Source of the DNA: an uncultured Collinsella sp.
GTDB lineage: Bacteria; Actinomycetota; Coriobacteriia; Coriobacteriales; Coriobacteriaceae
Reading direction: 5' to 3'
Length of the DNA stretch: 5,155 nucleotides
Assembly: GCA_900552425.1 (NCBI GenBank)
Contig: URZR01000134.1
Span: 1-5,155, forward strand
Shown here: in pieces, positions 1-5,155 of the stretch
Position numbering within the stretch: position 1 is the first letter of the stretch
How the letters are laid out: each line of letters opens with the position of its first letter
Position numbers and translations under genes: made by a program
The notes under the pieces: generated by a model
Databases searched by the model: none
The model's input: only the letters and a program-made list of their open reading frames with translations
What the model was told of the DNA's origin: nothing

Positions 1-200
1 CCGGCGGCGACGCCCATCAGGTTGCTCTCGGCGATACCCACGTCGAAGAAGCGGTCGGGGCAAGCGGCCTTAAACTTACCGGTCTGCGTGGCGGCGGCCA
101 GGTCGGCGTCGAGGACCACAAAGTCATCGTGCTCGTTGGCGAGCTCGACGAGGGCCTCGCCGTAGCTTACACGCGTGGCGATTTTCTTGACGTCTGCCAT
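1..200 (-). CDS. Transketolase, C-terminal subunit (5' part only, runs off left edge)
   Basis: First 66 codons of the second half of a split transketolase, which transfers two-carbon ketol units between sugar phosphates in the non-oxidative pentose phosphate pathway. The visible protein opens with MADVKKIATRVSYGEAL, the usual beginning of the pyrimidine-binding domain. It continues with DADLAAATQTGKF and then RFFDVGIAESNLMG. The Glu in GIAE (residue 58) is at the place of the glutamate that activates the thiamine diphosphate aminopyrimidine ring in this family. The ATG at 200-198 is supported by GAGGAG at 213-208, seven bases upstream, which lies inside the end of the preceding gene. Only one base separates it from that gene's TAG stop, so the two subunits are almost certainly co-translated. 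The rest of the gene, including the C-terminal domain, lies outside the window. The related 1-deoxyxylulose-5-phosphate synthase is unlikely because it is a single longer chain. Confidence 0.93.
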   Translation of the reverse strand, partial: MADVKKIATRVSYGEALVELANEHDDFVVLDADLAAATQTGKFKAACPDRFFDVGIAESNLMGVAA

Positions 201-201
201 C

Positions 202-1032
202 CTAGAGCTCCTCTCCGGCGGCCGTGAGCTCTGCCATGGCCTGCTCAAACTGTTCATCGTTGGGGGCCTTACCATGCCAGCCCACCTGGTTCTCCATGAA
301 GGAGACGCCCTTGCCCTTCGTGGTCTCGGCAATAATGGCGGTCGGCTGACCCTTGGCAGCGCGAGCCTCGGCAAAGGCGGCGCGGATCTGGTCGAAGTCG
401 TTGCCGTCGGCAAGCTCCACCACGTGGAACTTAAAGGCGCGGAACTTGTCTGCCAGCGGCATGGGGTCGTTGACCTCCTCGACGGGACCATCGATCTGCA
501 GGCCATTGTGGTCAACGATCACGCAGAGGTTATCGAGCTGTTGGTTGCCGGCAAACATGGCTGCCTCCCAGACCTGGCCCTCCTCGCTCTCGCCATCACC
601 CAGCAGGGCATACGTGCGGTAAGTATCGCCCCAGTGCTTGGCGGCGAGCGCCATCCCGACGGCGGCGGAGATGCCCTGGCCGAGCGAGCCGGTGGACATG
701 TCGACGCCCGGGGTGTCGTTCATGTTGGGGTGACCCTGCAGGTGGCTGCCGATATGGCGCAGCGTCTTGAGGTCCTCTTTGGGGAAGAACCCGCGCTCGG
801 CGAGCACGGCGTACAGGCCCGGAGCGCAATGGCCCTTGGAGAGCACAAAACGGTCGCGATCGGCCTTGCGGGGATCGGACGGGTCGACGTTCATTTCCTC
901 AAAGTACAGATAGGTCATGATGTCGGCAGCGCCGAGCGAACCGCCCGGATGGCCGGACTTGGCAGCGTGCACGCCGGTGACGATGCCCTTCCTTACCTCG
1001 TTGGCAACCTTTTTGAGCTCTTCGTCGCTCAT
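202..1032 (-). CDS. Transketolase, N-terminal (thiamine diphosphate-binding) subunit
   Basis: This 276-residue protein is the diphosphate-binding half of a split transketolase; single-chain enzymes are about 660 residues. Family landmarks are in order. KSGHPGGSLG has His28 where the E. coli enzyme has His26, LSKGHC has His68, and QGHPN has His101 before the GSLGQG turn. The thiamine diphosphate/metal motif starts at GDG (145-147, Asp146) and ends at the HNG metal ligand Asn176. A late GWHGK holds another conserved His. The start at 1032-1030 is preceded by AAAGGAAGG (1045-1037) four bases upstream. It acts with the product of the next gene, whose ATG begins one base after this TAG stop. A 207-base AT-rich gap and a possible promoter precede it, so the pair is probably its own operon. 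The sequence is intact with no missing catalytic residue. Confidence 0.96.
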   Translation of the reverse strand: MSDEELKKVANEVRKGIVTGVHAAKSGHPGGSLGAADIMTYLYFEEMNVDPSDPRKADRDRFVLSKGHCAPGLYAVLAERGFFPKEDLKTLRHIGSHLQGHPNMNDTPGVDMSTGSLGQGISAAVGMALAAKHWGDTYRTYALLGDGESEEGQVWEAAMFAGNQQLDNLCVIVDHNGLQIDGPVEEVNDPMPLADKFRAFKFHVVELADGNDFDQIRAAFAEARAAKGQPTAIIAETTKGKGVSFMENQVGWHGKAPNDEQFEQAMAELTAAGEEL

Positions 1033-1117
1033 TGTGCCTTCCTTTCATCCTCATTAGACAAGATGCGCACGGCACCGAAGGTAATCCCAACACAGCCGCA
1101 ATGCACGTACGTCATTC

Positions 1118-1146
1118 ATTATGCTGGAAACTGATGGCTTTACCAG
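1118..1146 (-). promoter_or_regulatory. Possible sigma-70-type promoter for the transketolase genes
   Basis: On the minus strand a CATAAT -10 box (1123-1118, five of six matches to TATAAT) is preceded by a 17-base spacer and a weak CTGGTA -35 box (1146-1141, three of six). The DNA just upstream (about 1147-1175) is rich in A and T. Transcription would start near 1111 and give a leader of roughly 80 bases before the ATG at 1032. An ACGTACGT palindrome (1105-1112) lies at the expected start site. The boxes are seen in the sequence; that they work is inference. Confidence 0.35.
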
Positions 1147-1239
1147 AGTTTTTATCATTATTTGAACAATTGAGCAGGCAGAACCGCTGATGAAACGGTT
1201 TATCAATGTGAACGTCTTTTGGATGGAACGCGGTCGCCC

Positions 1240-2130
1240 CTACGCGCTAATGTCCTTGAATCCCTCGCCGAAGGCTTCCGTAACGTCAGCGACCGTCACA
1301 ATGGCGTGAGGATCGCGCTCGCGCACGATCGTCTTGAGGGTATTGAGCTCTCGACGGCTCACGATGACCATGATCACCGGCTTCTCGGCACCCGAATACA
1401 TGCCAGTCGCCTTAAACTTGGTACAACCACGACCCAGGCCATACATAATATCGGCAGCGATATCAGGGAACTTGTCCGAGATGATGAGTACCATACGGCG
1501 TTTGTTGCCACCATCGACCACGGCATCGATCACGTAGCCGTTAATGACCATCGAAAGGCCTGCATATAGTGCATTTTCGATTGAAAAGACCGGAGCCGAC
1601 AGCGCGCATACGGCAACATCGATCGCCATGACGGTCGAGCCCACCGGCAGTGAGGTGTTACGCGAGATGATTTGGCCAATCGTGTCCGAGCCGCCGGTGT
1701 TGGCGCCGGCGCGCAACACCATGCCGTAACCGATGCCCGTAATAATGCCGCCCCACATGGCAGGGAGCATCAGGTCCGCATCCGCCAGAGGTGCTACAAA
1801 CGGGGCGAACAGATCGGTAAAGAAGCCCAGCAGCACAAAGCCCGTCGCGGTCTGCACCACGTAGAACATGCCGCCCTCGCGCATAACGACCAACAACAGC
1901 AAGGCGTTCATCACGATCGTCTGAATACCAACGGGAAGCGATAGGCCGCGCGATGCACCGACCGCCTGGATAATGGTGGCAAGGCCCGTAACGCCACCGG
2001 CAGCAAGGCCGTTGGGAATCAAAAACAGGTCGGTCGCAATAGCGGCCAGAGCGCACCCCAACATAATCTGGGGCAGGTCGTGAAAGAAGTTCATCGAAAG
2101 AATGCGCTTGATGTCCAGACGATATGCCAT
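1240..2130 (-). CDS. YitT-family membrane protein (YitT_membrane plus DUF2179)
   Basis: A 296-residue integral membrane protein of the YitT family, common in Firmicutes and Actinobacteria and without an established biochemical role. About five hydrophobic segments can be read, near residues 18-42, 65-85, 92-113, 125-146 and 165-190. Family signatures include IPNGLAAGGVTGLA after the first helix and GANTGGSDTIG before the last. From about residue 205 the chain becomes soluble and matches DUF2179 (KFKATGMYSG, then VSRRELNTLK, DPHAIVTV and a closing GEGF), presumably cytoplasmic. I chose ATG 2130-2128 because GAGGGAGG lies directly before it. A longer in-frame GTG start at 2154 would add eight residues, but it has no good ribosome site and sits inside a terminator hairpin. 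The stop is TAG. The gap on either side suggests it is not in the secA-prfB or transketolase unit. A transport role is a guess. Confidence 0.93.
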   Translation of the reverse strand: MAYRLDIKRILSMNFFHDLPQIMLGCALAAIATDLFLIPNGLAAGGVTGLATIIQAVGASRGLSLPVGIQTIVMNALLLLVVMREGGMFYVVQTATGFVLLGFFTDLFAPFVAPLADADLMLPAMWGGIITGIGYGMVLRAGANTGGSDTIGQIISRNTSLPVGSTVMAIDVAVCALSAPVFSIENALYAGLSMVINGYVIDAVVDGGNKRRMVLIISDKFPDIAADIMYGLGRGCTKFKATGMYSGAEKPVIMVIVSRRELNTLKTIVRERDPHAIVTVADVTEAFGEGFKDISA

Positions 2131-2134
2131 GCTG

Positions 2135-2142
2135 CCTCCCTC
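2135..2142 (-). promoter_or_regulatory. Ribosome binding site of the YitT-family gene
   Basis: GAGGGAGG on the minus strand, ending four bases before the ATG at 2130 (its GAGGG part is seven bases away). It decides the start in favour of this ATG over the GTG at 2154. It directly touches the T-tract of the terminator at 2143-2170. Confidence 0.8.
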
Positions 2143-2170
2143 AAAAAAGCGCACCCAAACGGATGCGCTT
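2143..2170 (-). terminator. Intrinsic terminator between prfB and the YitT-family gene
   Basis: On the minus strand AAGCGCATCC (2170-2161) and GGGTGCGCTT (2156-2147) form a 10-base-pair stem with a single G-U pair and a GTTT loop. The six Ts at 2148-2143 follow, two of them shared with the stem end. This is a textbook rho-independent terminator for transcripts coming from secA-prfB. No comparable T-tract follows it on the plus strand. It ends exactly where the ribosome binding site of the next gene begins. Confidence 0.85.
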
Positions 2171-2190
2171 CGAACTTCTTGCTGTATTCG

Positions 2191-2219
2191 ATTCTACCGA
2201 TTCGCCGGACAAAAACCAC
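2191..2219 (-). promoter_or_regulatory. Weak candidate promoter for the YitT-family gene
   Basis: A TAGAAT -10-like box (2196-2191, five of six matches) is present on the minus strand, but the hexamer 17 bases upstream (GTGGTT, 2219-2214) is a poor -35. If used, transcription would begin near 2184 and the RNA would carry the whole terminator hairpin in its leader. Confidence 0.2.
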
Positions 2220-2234
2220 CCCTGCGCAGGGTTT
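2211..2234 (-). terminator. Second, weaker hairpin with T-run after prfB
   Basis: The 12-base perfect palindrome CCCTGCGCAGGG (2231-2220) is flanked by AAACC (2234-2230) and GGTTT (2217-2213), which can also pair. Five Ts (2215-2211) follow on the minus strand. The stem is short, and the T-run is either spaced four bases away or partly used in pairing. It could be an auxiliary terminator for prfB or just a folded leader element. Confidence 0.3.
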
Positions 2235-2245
2235 ATTCTGGATAC

Positions 2246-2268
2246 AAACCCGTCCAACCGTTGGGCTT
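2246..2268 (-). repeat. Inverted repeat in the prfB downstream gap
   Basis: AAGCCC (2268-2263) and GGGTTT (2251-2246) can form six pairs, one of them G-U, around an 11-base loop. The smaller palindrome CCAACGGTTGG lies across it as an alternative fold. No proper T-tract follows, so termination is unlikely. Confidence 0.4.
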
Positions 2269-2270
2269 AG

Positions 2271-2293
2271 CATCGGCTTGAAGCTGCCCGATG
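2271..2293 (-). repeat. Inverted repeat just after the prfB stop codon
   Basis: CATCGG (2293-2288) pairs perfectly with CCGATG (2276-2271) across an 11-base loop, two bases after the TAA of prfB. There is no T-tract. It may protect the 3' end of the messenger; that role is inference. Confidence 0.45.
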
Positions 2294-2295
2294 TT

Positions 2296-3444
2296 TTAGA
2301 CCTCCGAGCCTTCTGCATCGGCGTTGCCGGTGGCCCAACGATGGTAGCCAATAACAAACGGGTCCAGGTCGCCATCGTCAAGAACGGCCTCGACATTGCT
2401 GGTCTCCACGCCCGTGCGTAGGTCCTTGACCATCTGGTACGGGTAGAGCACGTAGCTGCGAATCTGGTTGCCAAAACCAATCGTGGTCTTGGGTCCGCGG
2501 ATCTCATCCAGGGCCTCGGCACGCTTCTCGAGCTCAATCTCGTACAGGCGAGCCTTGAGGATCTGCATGCACGCGGCCTTGTTCTGGATCTGGCTGCGCT
2601 CGTTTTGGCAGGTGACCACAATGCCGCTGGGAAAATGCGTCACGCGCACGGCGGAGTCAGTGGTGTTGACGCCCTGACCGCCCGGGCCGCTCGCGTGGTA
2701 CACGTCCACGCGGATGTCGTCGGGACTGATCTCGATGTCGATATCATCGGGTAGCACGGGGATGACCTCGACGCCGGCAAACGTGGTCTGGCGGCGCTTC
2801 TTGTCGTCGGTGGGGCTAATGCGAACCAAGCGGTGGACGCCGGCCTCGGCGCGCAGCATGCCAAATGCGTCCTTGCCCTCGACGGTAAAGGTCGCGCGGT
2901 CGATGCCGATCACCTCCGCAGCGGGGCAATCGTTGATGGTGACCTTCCAACCGCGGCGAGCACAGTACTTCATGTACATCTTGAACAGCATGAAGGTCCA
3001 GTCCTGGGCCTCCAGGCCACCCTGTCCGGGCTTGATGGTCACAATCGCGTCGCCATGGTCGAACTCCCCGGTAAACCAGCTCGCAAGCTCAAGCTCGTCG
3101 ATGGCGCGGGCCAGGCGTTCTGCCGTAGCGGCAGCCTCCTCGCGCAATGCGACGGCGTCGGGGTCATCCCCCATCTCCTCGGCAAGCTCCAGCGCAGCGC
3201 GGGCATCGGAAAGCTCGCCGCGCGCGGTGTCCACGGCAGCGATATCTTCCTTGGTGCGCGCGATCTCCTCCATCGTGGCGCGAGCGGCATCGGCGTCGTC
3301 CCAAAAGCCCGGGGCGACGCTTTTGGCCTCGAGCTCCGTTACGCGGGTGCGCTTCTCGTCCAAATGGAGGTACGACTCAACCTCACCGAGCCGGTCCGCA
3401 AACGCGTCCAGCTCGGCGGGCGTTACCTCTAAAGCCTCAGCCAT
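2296..3444 (-). CDS. prfB: Peptide chain release factor 2 (RF2)
   Basis: A 382-residue class I release factor that reads UAA and UGA stop codons and triggers peptide release on the ribosome. The N-terminal helical domain runs to about residue 115. The codon-recognition domain carries LVRISPTDDKKRRQTTF, and the catalytic loop SGPGGQGVN has GGQ at 255-257, five residues later than in E. coli RF2. The C-terminus keeps QIRSYVLYPYQMVKDLRTG. The discriminator tripeptide is Ser210-Pro211-Thr212, not the classical SPF. Near codon 27, where many prfB genes have a CTT-TGA programmed frameshift, the frame reads straight through (SYLHLDEK), so RF2 does not autoregulate that way here. The ATG overlaps the secA stop by one base (TAATG), with AGGA seven bases upstream. 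The stop is TAA. RF1 is excluded by length, the absence of a PxT tripeptide and the alignment of the C-terminus. Confidence 0.96.
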   Translation of the reverse strand: MAEALEVTPAELDAFADRLGEVESYLHLDEKRTRVTELEAKSVAPGFWDDADAARATMEEIARTKEDIAAVDTARGELSDARAALELAEEMGDDPDAVALREEAAATAERLARAIDELELASWFTGEFDHGDAIVTIKPGQGGLEAQDWTFMLFKMYMKYCARRGWKVTINDCPAAEVIGIDRATFTVEGKDAFGMLRAEAGVHRLVRISPTDDKKRRQTTFAGVEVIPVLPDDIDIEISPDDIRVDVYHASGPGGQGVNTTDSAVRVTHFPSGIVVTCQNERSQIQNKAACMQILKARLYEIELEKRAEALDEIRGPKTTIGFGNQIRSYVLYPYQMVKDLRTGVETSNVEAVLDDGDLDPFVIGYHRWATGNADAEGSEV

Positions 3445-3446
3445 TA
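3442..3446 (-). promoter_or_regulatory. TAATG stop-start overlap of secA and prfB
   Basis: The secA TAA (3446-3444) and the prfB ATG (3444-3442) share one base. With AGGA at 3455-3452 inside the end of secA, this points to translational coupling and one shared messenger. No promoter is needed or seen at the junction. Confidence 0.8.
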
Positions 3447-5155
3447 ACGATTCCTGCCGTGGCAGTACTTGAACTTCTTACCGCTACCGCAAGGGCACGG
3501 GTCGTTGCGGCCCACGTTGACGTACGGATCGTCGCTCTCGGACTTGCGGTAGGTCGTCACCTTGCCACCGTTGTTGACGGCAGCCGGTCCGCCTTGGACA
3601 GCCGTGCGGGCCTGCACCTGCGCCTGCTTGCGCAGCACCGAGTCGCCGTTGTCACCATCGACCTCGGCAGGACCGGAGAAGTGCGCACCCTCGAGCGCGG
3701 GCTCCTCCTTGTGCTCCACGACACGCGGGGCAGCCTTGATCTCGATGCGCAGAACCGTGCGCAGGTAATCCTCGTACATGGTGTCGACGAGTATCTGGAA
3801 CGCGCCGTAGGCCTCGGTCTTGTACTCGACCAGCGGGTCGCGCTGGCCAAAGCCGCGCAGGCCGATGCCGGTCTTGAGGTAGTCCATCTCCTGCAGGTAG
3901 TTCATCCAGCGGGTATCGATGACGCGCAGCATGACCTGGGTGTTGAGCTCGCGCATCAGGTCCTCGCCCAAGCGCTCGGCTTTCATGTTGTAGCACTTCT
4001 CTACGTAAGCCAGGACATCGGCAGCTAGGGCCTCATAATCCTCGTCGGGGAACTTCGGCGTATCGATGTGGCCGGTGAGCTCCACAACCCACTTGCGCAG
4101 GCCCTCCAGGTCGCGCTCGCCATCGTGACTGTCCTTGGTGCAGAACTCCTGAACGCAGCGGTACACGGTGTCGTGCATGACCTCGGTGATGTGGTCGGTC
4201 AGATCCTTGCCGTCCAGAATCTTATTGCGCTCGGCGTAGATGACCTGGCGTTGCTTGTTCATGACGTCGTCGTACTCAAGGACGCTCTTACGCATGGAGA
4301 AGTTGATGCTCTCGACCTTGTGCTGGGCGCTCTCGACAGCCTTGGAGATGATCTTGTGCTGGATGGGCATATCGTCGCCCATGTCAGCCGTGACCATCAT
4401 CTTGGAGACGCGGTCCATCTTGTCGCCGCCGAACAGGCGCATGAGGTCGTCCTCGAGCGACAGGTAGAACTGGGTCTCGCCCGGATCGCCCTGACGGCCG
4501 GAACGGCCGCGCAGCTGGTTGTCGATACGGCGGGATTCATGACGCTCGGTACCAATGACCTTTAAGCCGCCTGCTGCCTTTGCCTCATCATCCAGCTTGA
4601 TATCGGTACCACGGCCTGCCATGTTGGTTGCGATAGTTACGGCTCCATGAATACCTGCATCTGCTACGATCTCAGCCTCCAGCTCATGGAACTTCGCGTT
4701 CAGGACCTTATGCTGGATGCCGCGTTTGTTCAGCATCTTGCTTAAAAGCTCGGAAGTCTCAATGGTAATGGTGCCAACCAGCACCGGCTGTCCCTTCTCA
4801 TGAGAAGCTACAACATCGTTGACAACAGCCTCAAATTTTTCTTTTTTCGTCTTGTATACGGCATCCTCATGATCGATACGCGCTACCGGACGGTTGGTCG
4901 GGATTGCGATCGCGTCCATGCCATAAGTGTTTCGGAACTCTTTCTCCTCAGTCAGCGCAGTACCTGTCATACCGGATTTTTTGCGGAATTTGTTGAAGAA
5001 GTTCTGGAAGGTGATGGTTGCCAGAGTCTTGCTCTCACGACGCACATTCACATGCTCCTTCGCCTCAATTGCCTGATGCAGGCCATCTGAGTAACGGCGG
5101 CCCGGCATGATACGTCCGGTAAATTCATCGACGATCAGTACCTCATCATCTTTTA
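3444..5155 (-). CDS. secA: Preprotein translocase ATPase SecA (3' part; runs off right edge)
   Basis: SecA drives secreted proteins through the SecYEG membrane channel using ATP. The frame stays open to the window edge, so 569 C-terminal residues are present and the first nucleotide-binding motifs and most of the preprotein cross-linking domain are missing. The visible part starts at VLIVDEFTGR. It then shows helicase motifs of the second ATPase lobe: GTITIETSE, TNMAGRGTD (4628-4602) and QLRGRSGRQGD (4517-4485). The helical scaffold follows, with KSVLEYDDVMNKQR. The C-terminus is a zinc-binding tail, CPCGSGKKFKYCH, used in other species to bind SecB, lipid or ribosomes. The stop overlaps the prfB start. 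GC is about 50% over 5155-4561 but about 62% over 4560-4321, and codon use changes with it. The upstream part has a short KLDDEAKAAGGLK linker of Firmicutes style. The reading frame is intact across the change. The Met at 5108 is internal and not a real start. Confidence 0.96.
   Translation of the reverse strand, partial: KDDEVLIVDEFTGRIMPGRRYSDGLHQAIEAKEHVNVRRESKTLATITFQNFFNKFRKKSGMTGTALTEEKEFRNTYGMDAIAIPTNRPVARIDHEDAVYKTKKEKFEAVVNDVVASHEKGQPVLVGTITIETSELLSKMLNKRGIQHKVLNAKFHELEAEIVADAGIHGAVTIATNMAGRGTDIKLDDEAKAAGGLKVIGTERHESRRIDNQLRGRSGRQGDPGETQFYLSLEDDLMRLFGGDKMDRVSKMMVTADMGDDMPIQHKIISKAVESAQHKVESINFSMRKSVLEYDDVMNKQRQVIYAERNKILDGKDLTDHITEVMHDTVYRCVQEFCTKDSHDGERDLEGLRKWVVELTGHIDTPKFPDEDYEALAADVLAYVEKCYNMKAERLGEDLMRELNTQVMLRVIDTRWMNYLQEMDYLKTGIGLRGFGQRDPLVEYKTEAYGAFQILVDTMYEDYLRTVLRIEIKAAPRVVEHKEEPALEGAHFSGPAEVDGDNGDSVLRKQAQVQARTAVQGGPAAVNNGGKVTTYRKSESDDPYVNVGRNDPCPCGSGKKFKYCHGRNR
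4455..4540 (-). other. Composition breakpoint inside secA
   Basis: Upstream (right) of this interval all eight His codons are CAT and half of the 20 Ala codons are GCA. Thr ACT and Leu TTA also occur there, and CTC is absent. Downstream (left) all nine His codons in secA are CAC, none of 21 Ala codons is GCA, and CTC appears from about 4455. The last CAT is at 4541-4539 and the first CAC at 4358-4356. The interval covers the highly conserved motif VI, where unrelated secA genes are most alike. The neighbouring prfB and transketolase genes use both CAT and CAC, so the His skew alone does not prove foreign origin. Confidence 0.6.

Noticed and set aside
1105..1112. ACGTACGT palindrome as a regulator binding site
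   Set aside because: Eight bases is too short to assign a regulator and such palindromes occur by chance. It is noted only because it lies near the inferred transcription start.
175..1134. Long plus-strand open frame (319 codons) opposite the transketolase gene
   Set aside because: It is antisense to a clear, motif-complete enzyme on the minus strand, has low-complexity Leu/Gly/Ala/Val-rich translation and no recognisable domain. High-GC genes commonly create such shadows.
1182..1200. Hairpin AACCG/CGGTT downstream of the YitT-family gene as a terminator
   Set aside because: Only five base pairs with a nine-base loop and no T-tract on the minus strand. I cannot support termination here.
2131..2154. 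Upstream GTG start for the YitT-family protein
   Set aside because: It has no good ribosome site and lies in the terminator hairpin, while the ATG at 2130 has GAGGGAGG directly before it.
3147..4028. Plus-strand open frame of 293 codons across prfB and secA
   Set aside because: Arg-rich start and an antisense course through two conserved genes; no family resemblance. It is a shadow frame.
4068..4565. Plus-strand open frame of 165 codons opposite secA
   Set aside because: Leu/Val/Ala/Asp-rich mirror of the SecA coding strand; no ribosome site or domain seen.
5106..5108. Met at 5108-5106 as the start of SecA
   Set aside because: The frame continues upstream to the window edge with conserved SecA residues (VLIVDEFTGR), so this Met is internal.
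1..5155. Search for CRISPR repeats, insertion sequences, tRNA or rRNA genes, and defence-type operons
   Set aside because: No spaced direct repeats, transposase frames, tRNA-like cloverleaf or rRNA segments were seen. Apart from the two gaps, the window is filled by housekeeping genes and one YitT-family gene.

Overview
All real genes in this 5.2 kb window lie on the minus strand, so the biological order runs from the right edge to the left. They are secA (3' two-thirds only), prfB, a YitT-family membrane protein, the N-terminal transketolase subunit and the first 66 codons of the C-terminal transketolase subunit. GC is about 60% in most coding DNA. The split transketolase, an RF2 gene without the usual programmed frameshift, and the protein style of the SecA C-terminal half and RF2 suggest a gut actinobacterium of the Coriobacteriia, most likely a Collinsella relative. 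That assignment is from memory of the families, not a search.

Layout. (1) 5155-3444: secA, the ATPase motor of Sec protein export, running off the right edge. Its first ~600 bases (5155 to about 4540) have lower GC, different codon habits and a Firmicutes-like protein sequence; the rest looks native. The switch falls in or next to the very conserved helicase motif VI. This is the most notable feature of the window and may be recombination or a chimeric assembly. (2) 3444-2296: prfB (RF2), joined to secA by a one-base TAATG overlap. Its codon-recognition tripeptide is Ser-Pro-Thr rather than the classical Ser-Pro-Phe. (3) 2295-2131: a 165-base gap crowded with inverted repeats. It ends in a strong intrinsic terminator whose T-tract abuts the ribosome binding site of the next gene. 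(4) 2130-1240: a five-helix YitT/DUF2179 membrane protein. (5) 1239-1033: an AT-rich gap with a possible promoter for the transketolase genes. (6) 1032-202 and 200-1: the two transketolase halves, separated by one base.

How the genes relate. secA and prfB form a translationally coupled housekeeping pair (protein export and translation termination). The YitT-family gene seems to be a separate unit, or one expressed only by passage through the terminator in its leader. The two transketolase subunits form one enzyme of the non-oxidative pentose phosphate pathway and probably have their own promoter. I found no mobile element, CRISPR array, RNA gene or new defence-type system. The unusual points are the secA mosaic, the RF2 tripeptide and the terminator in the yitT-like leader.
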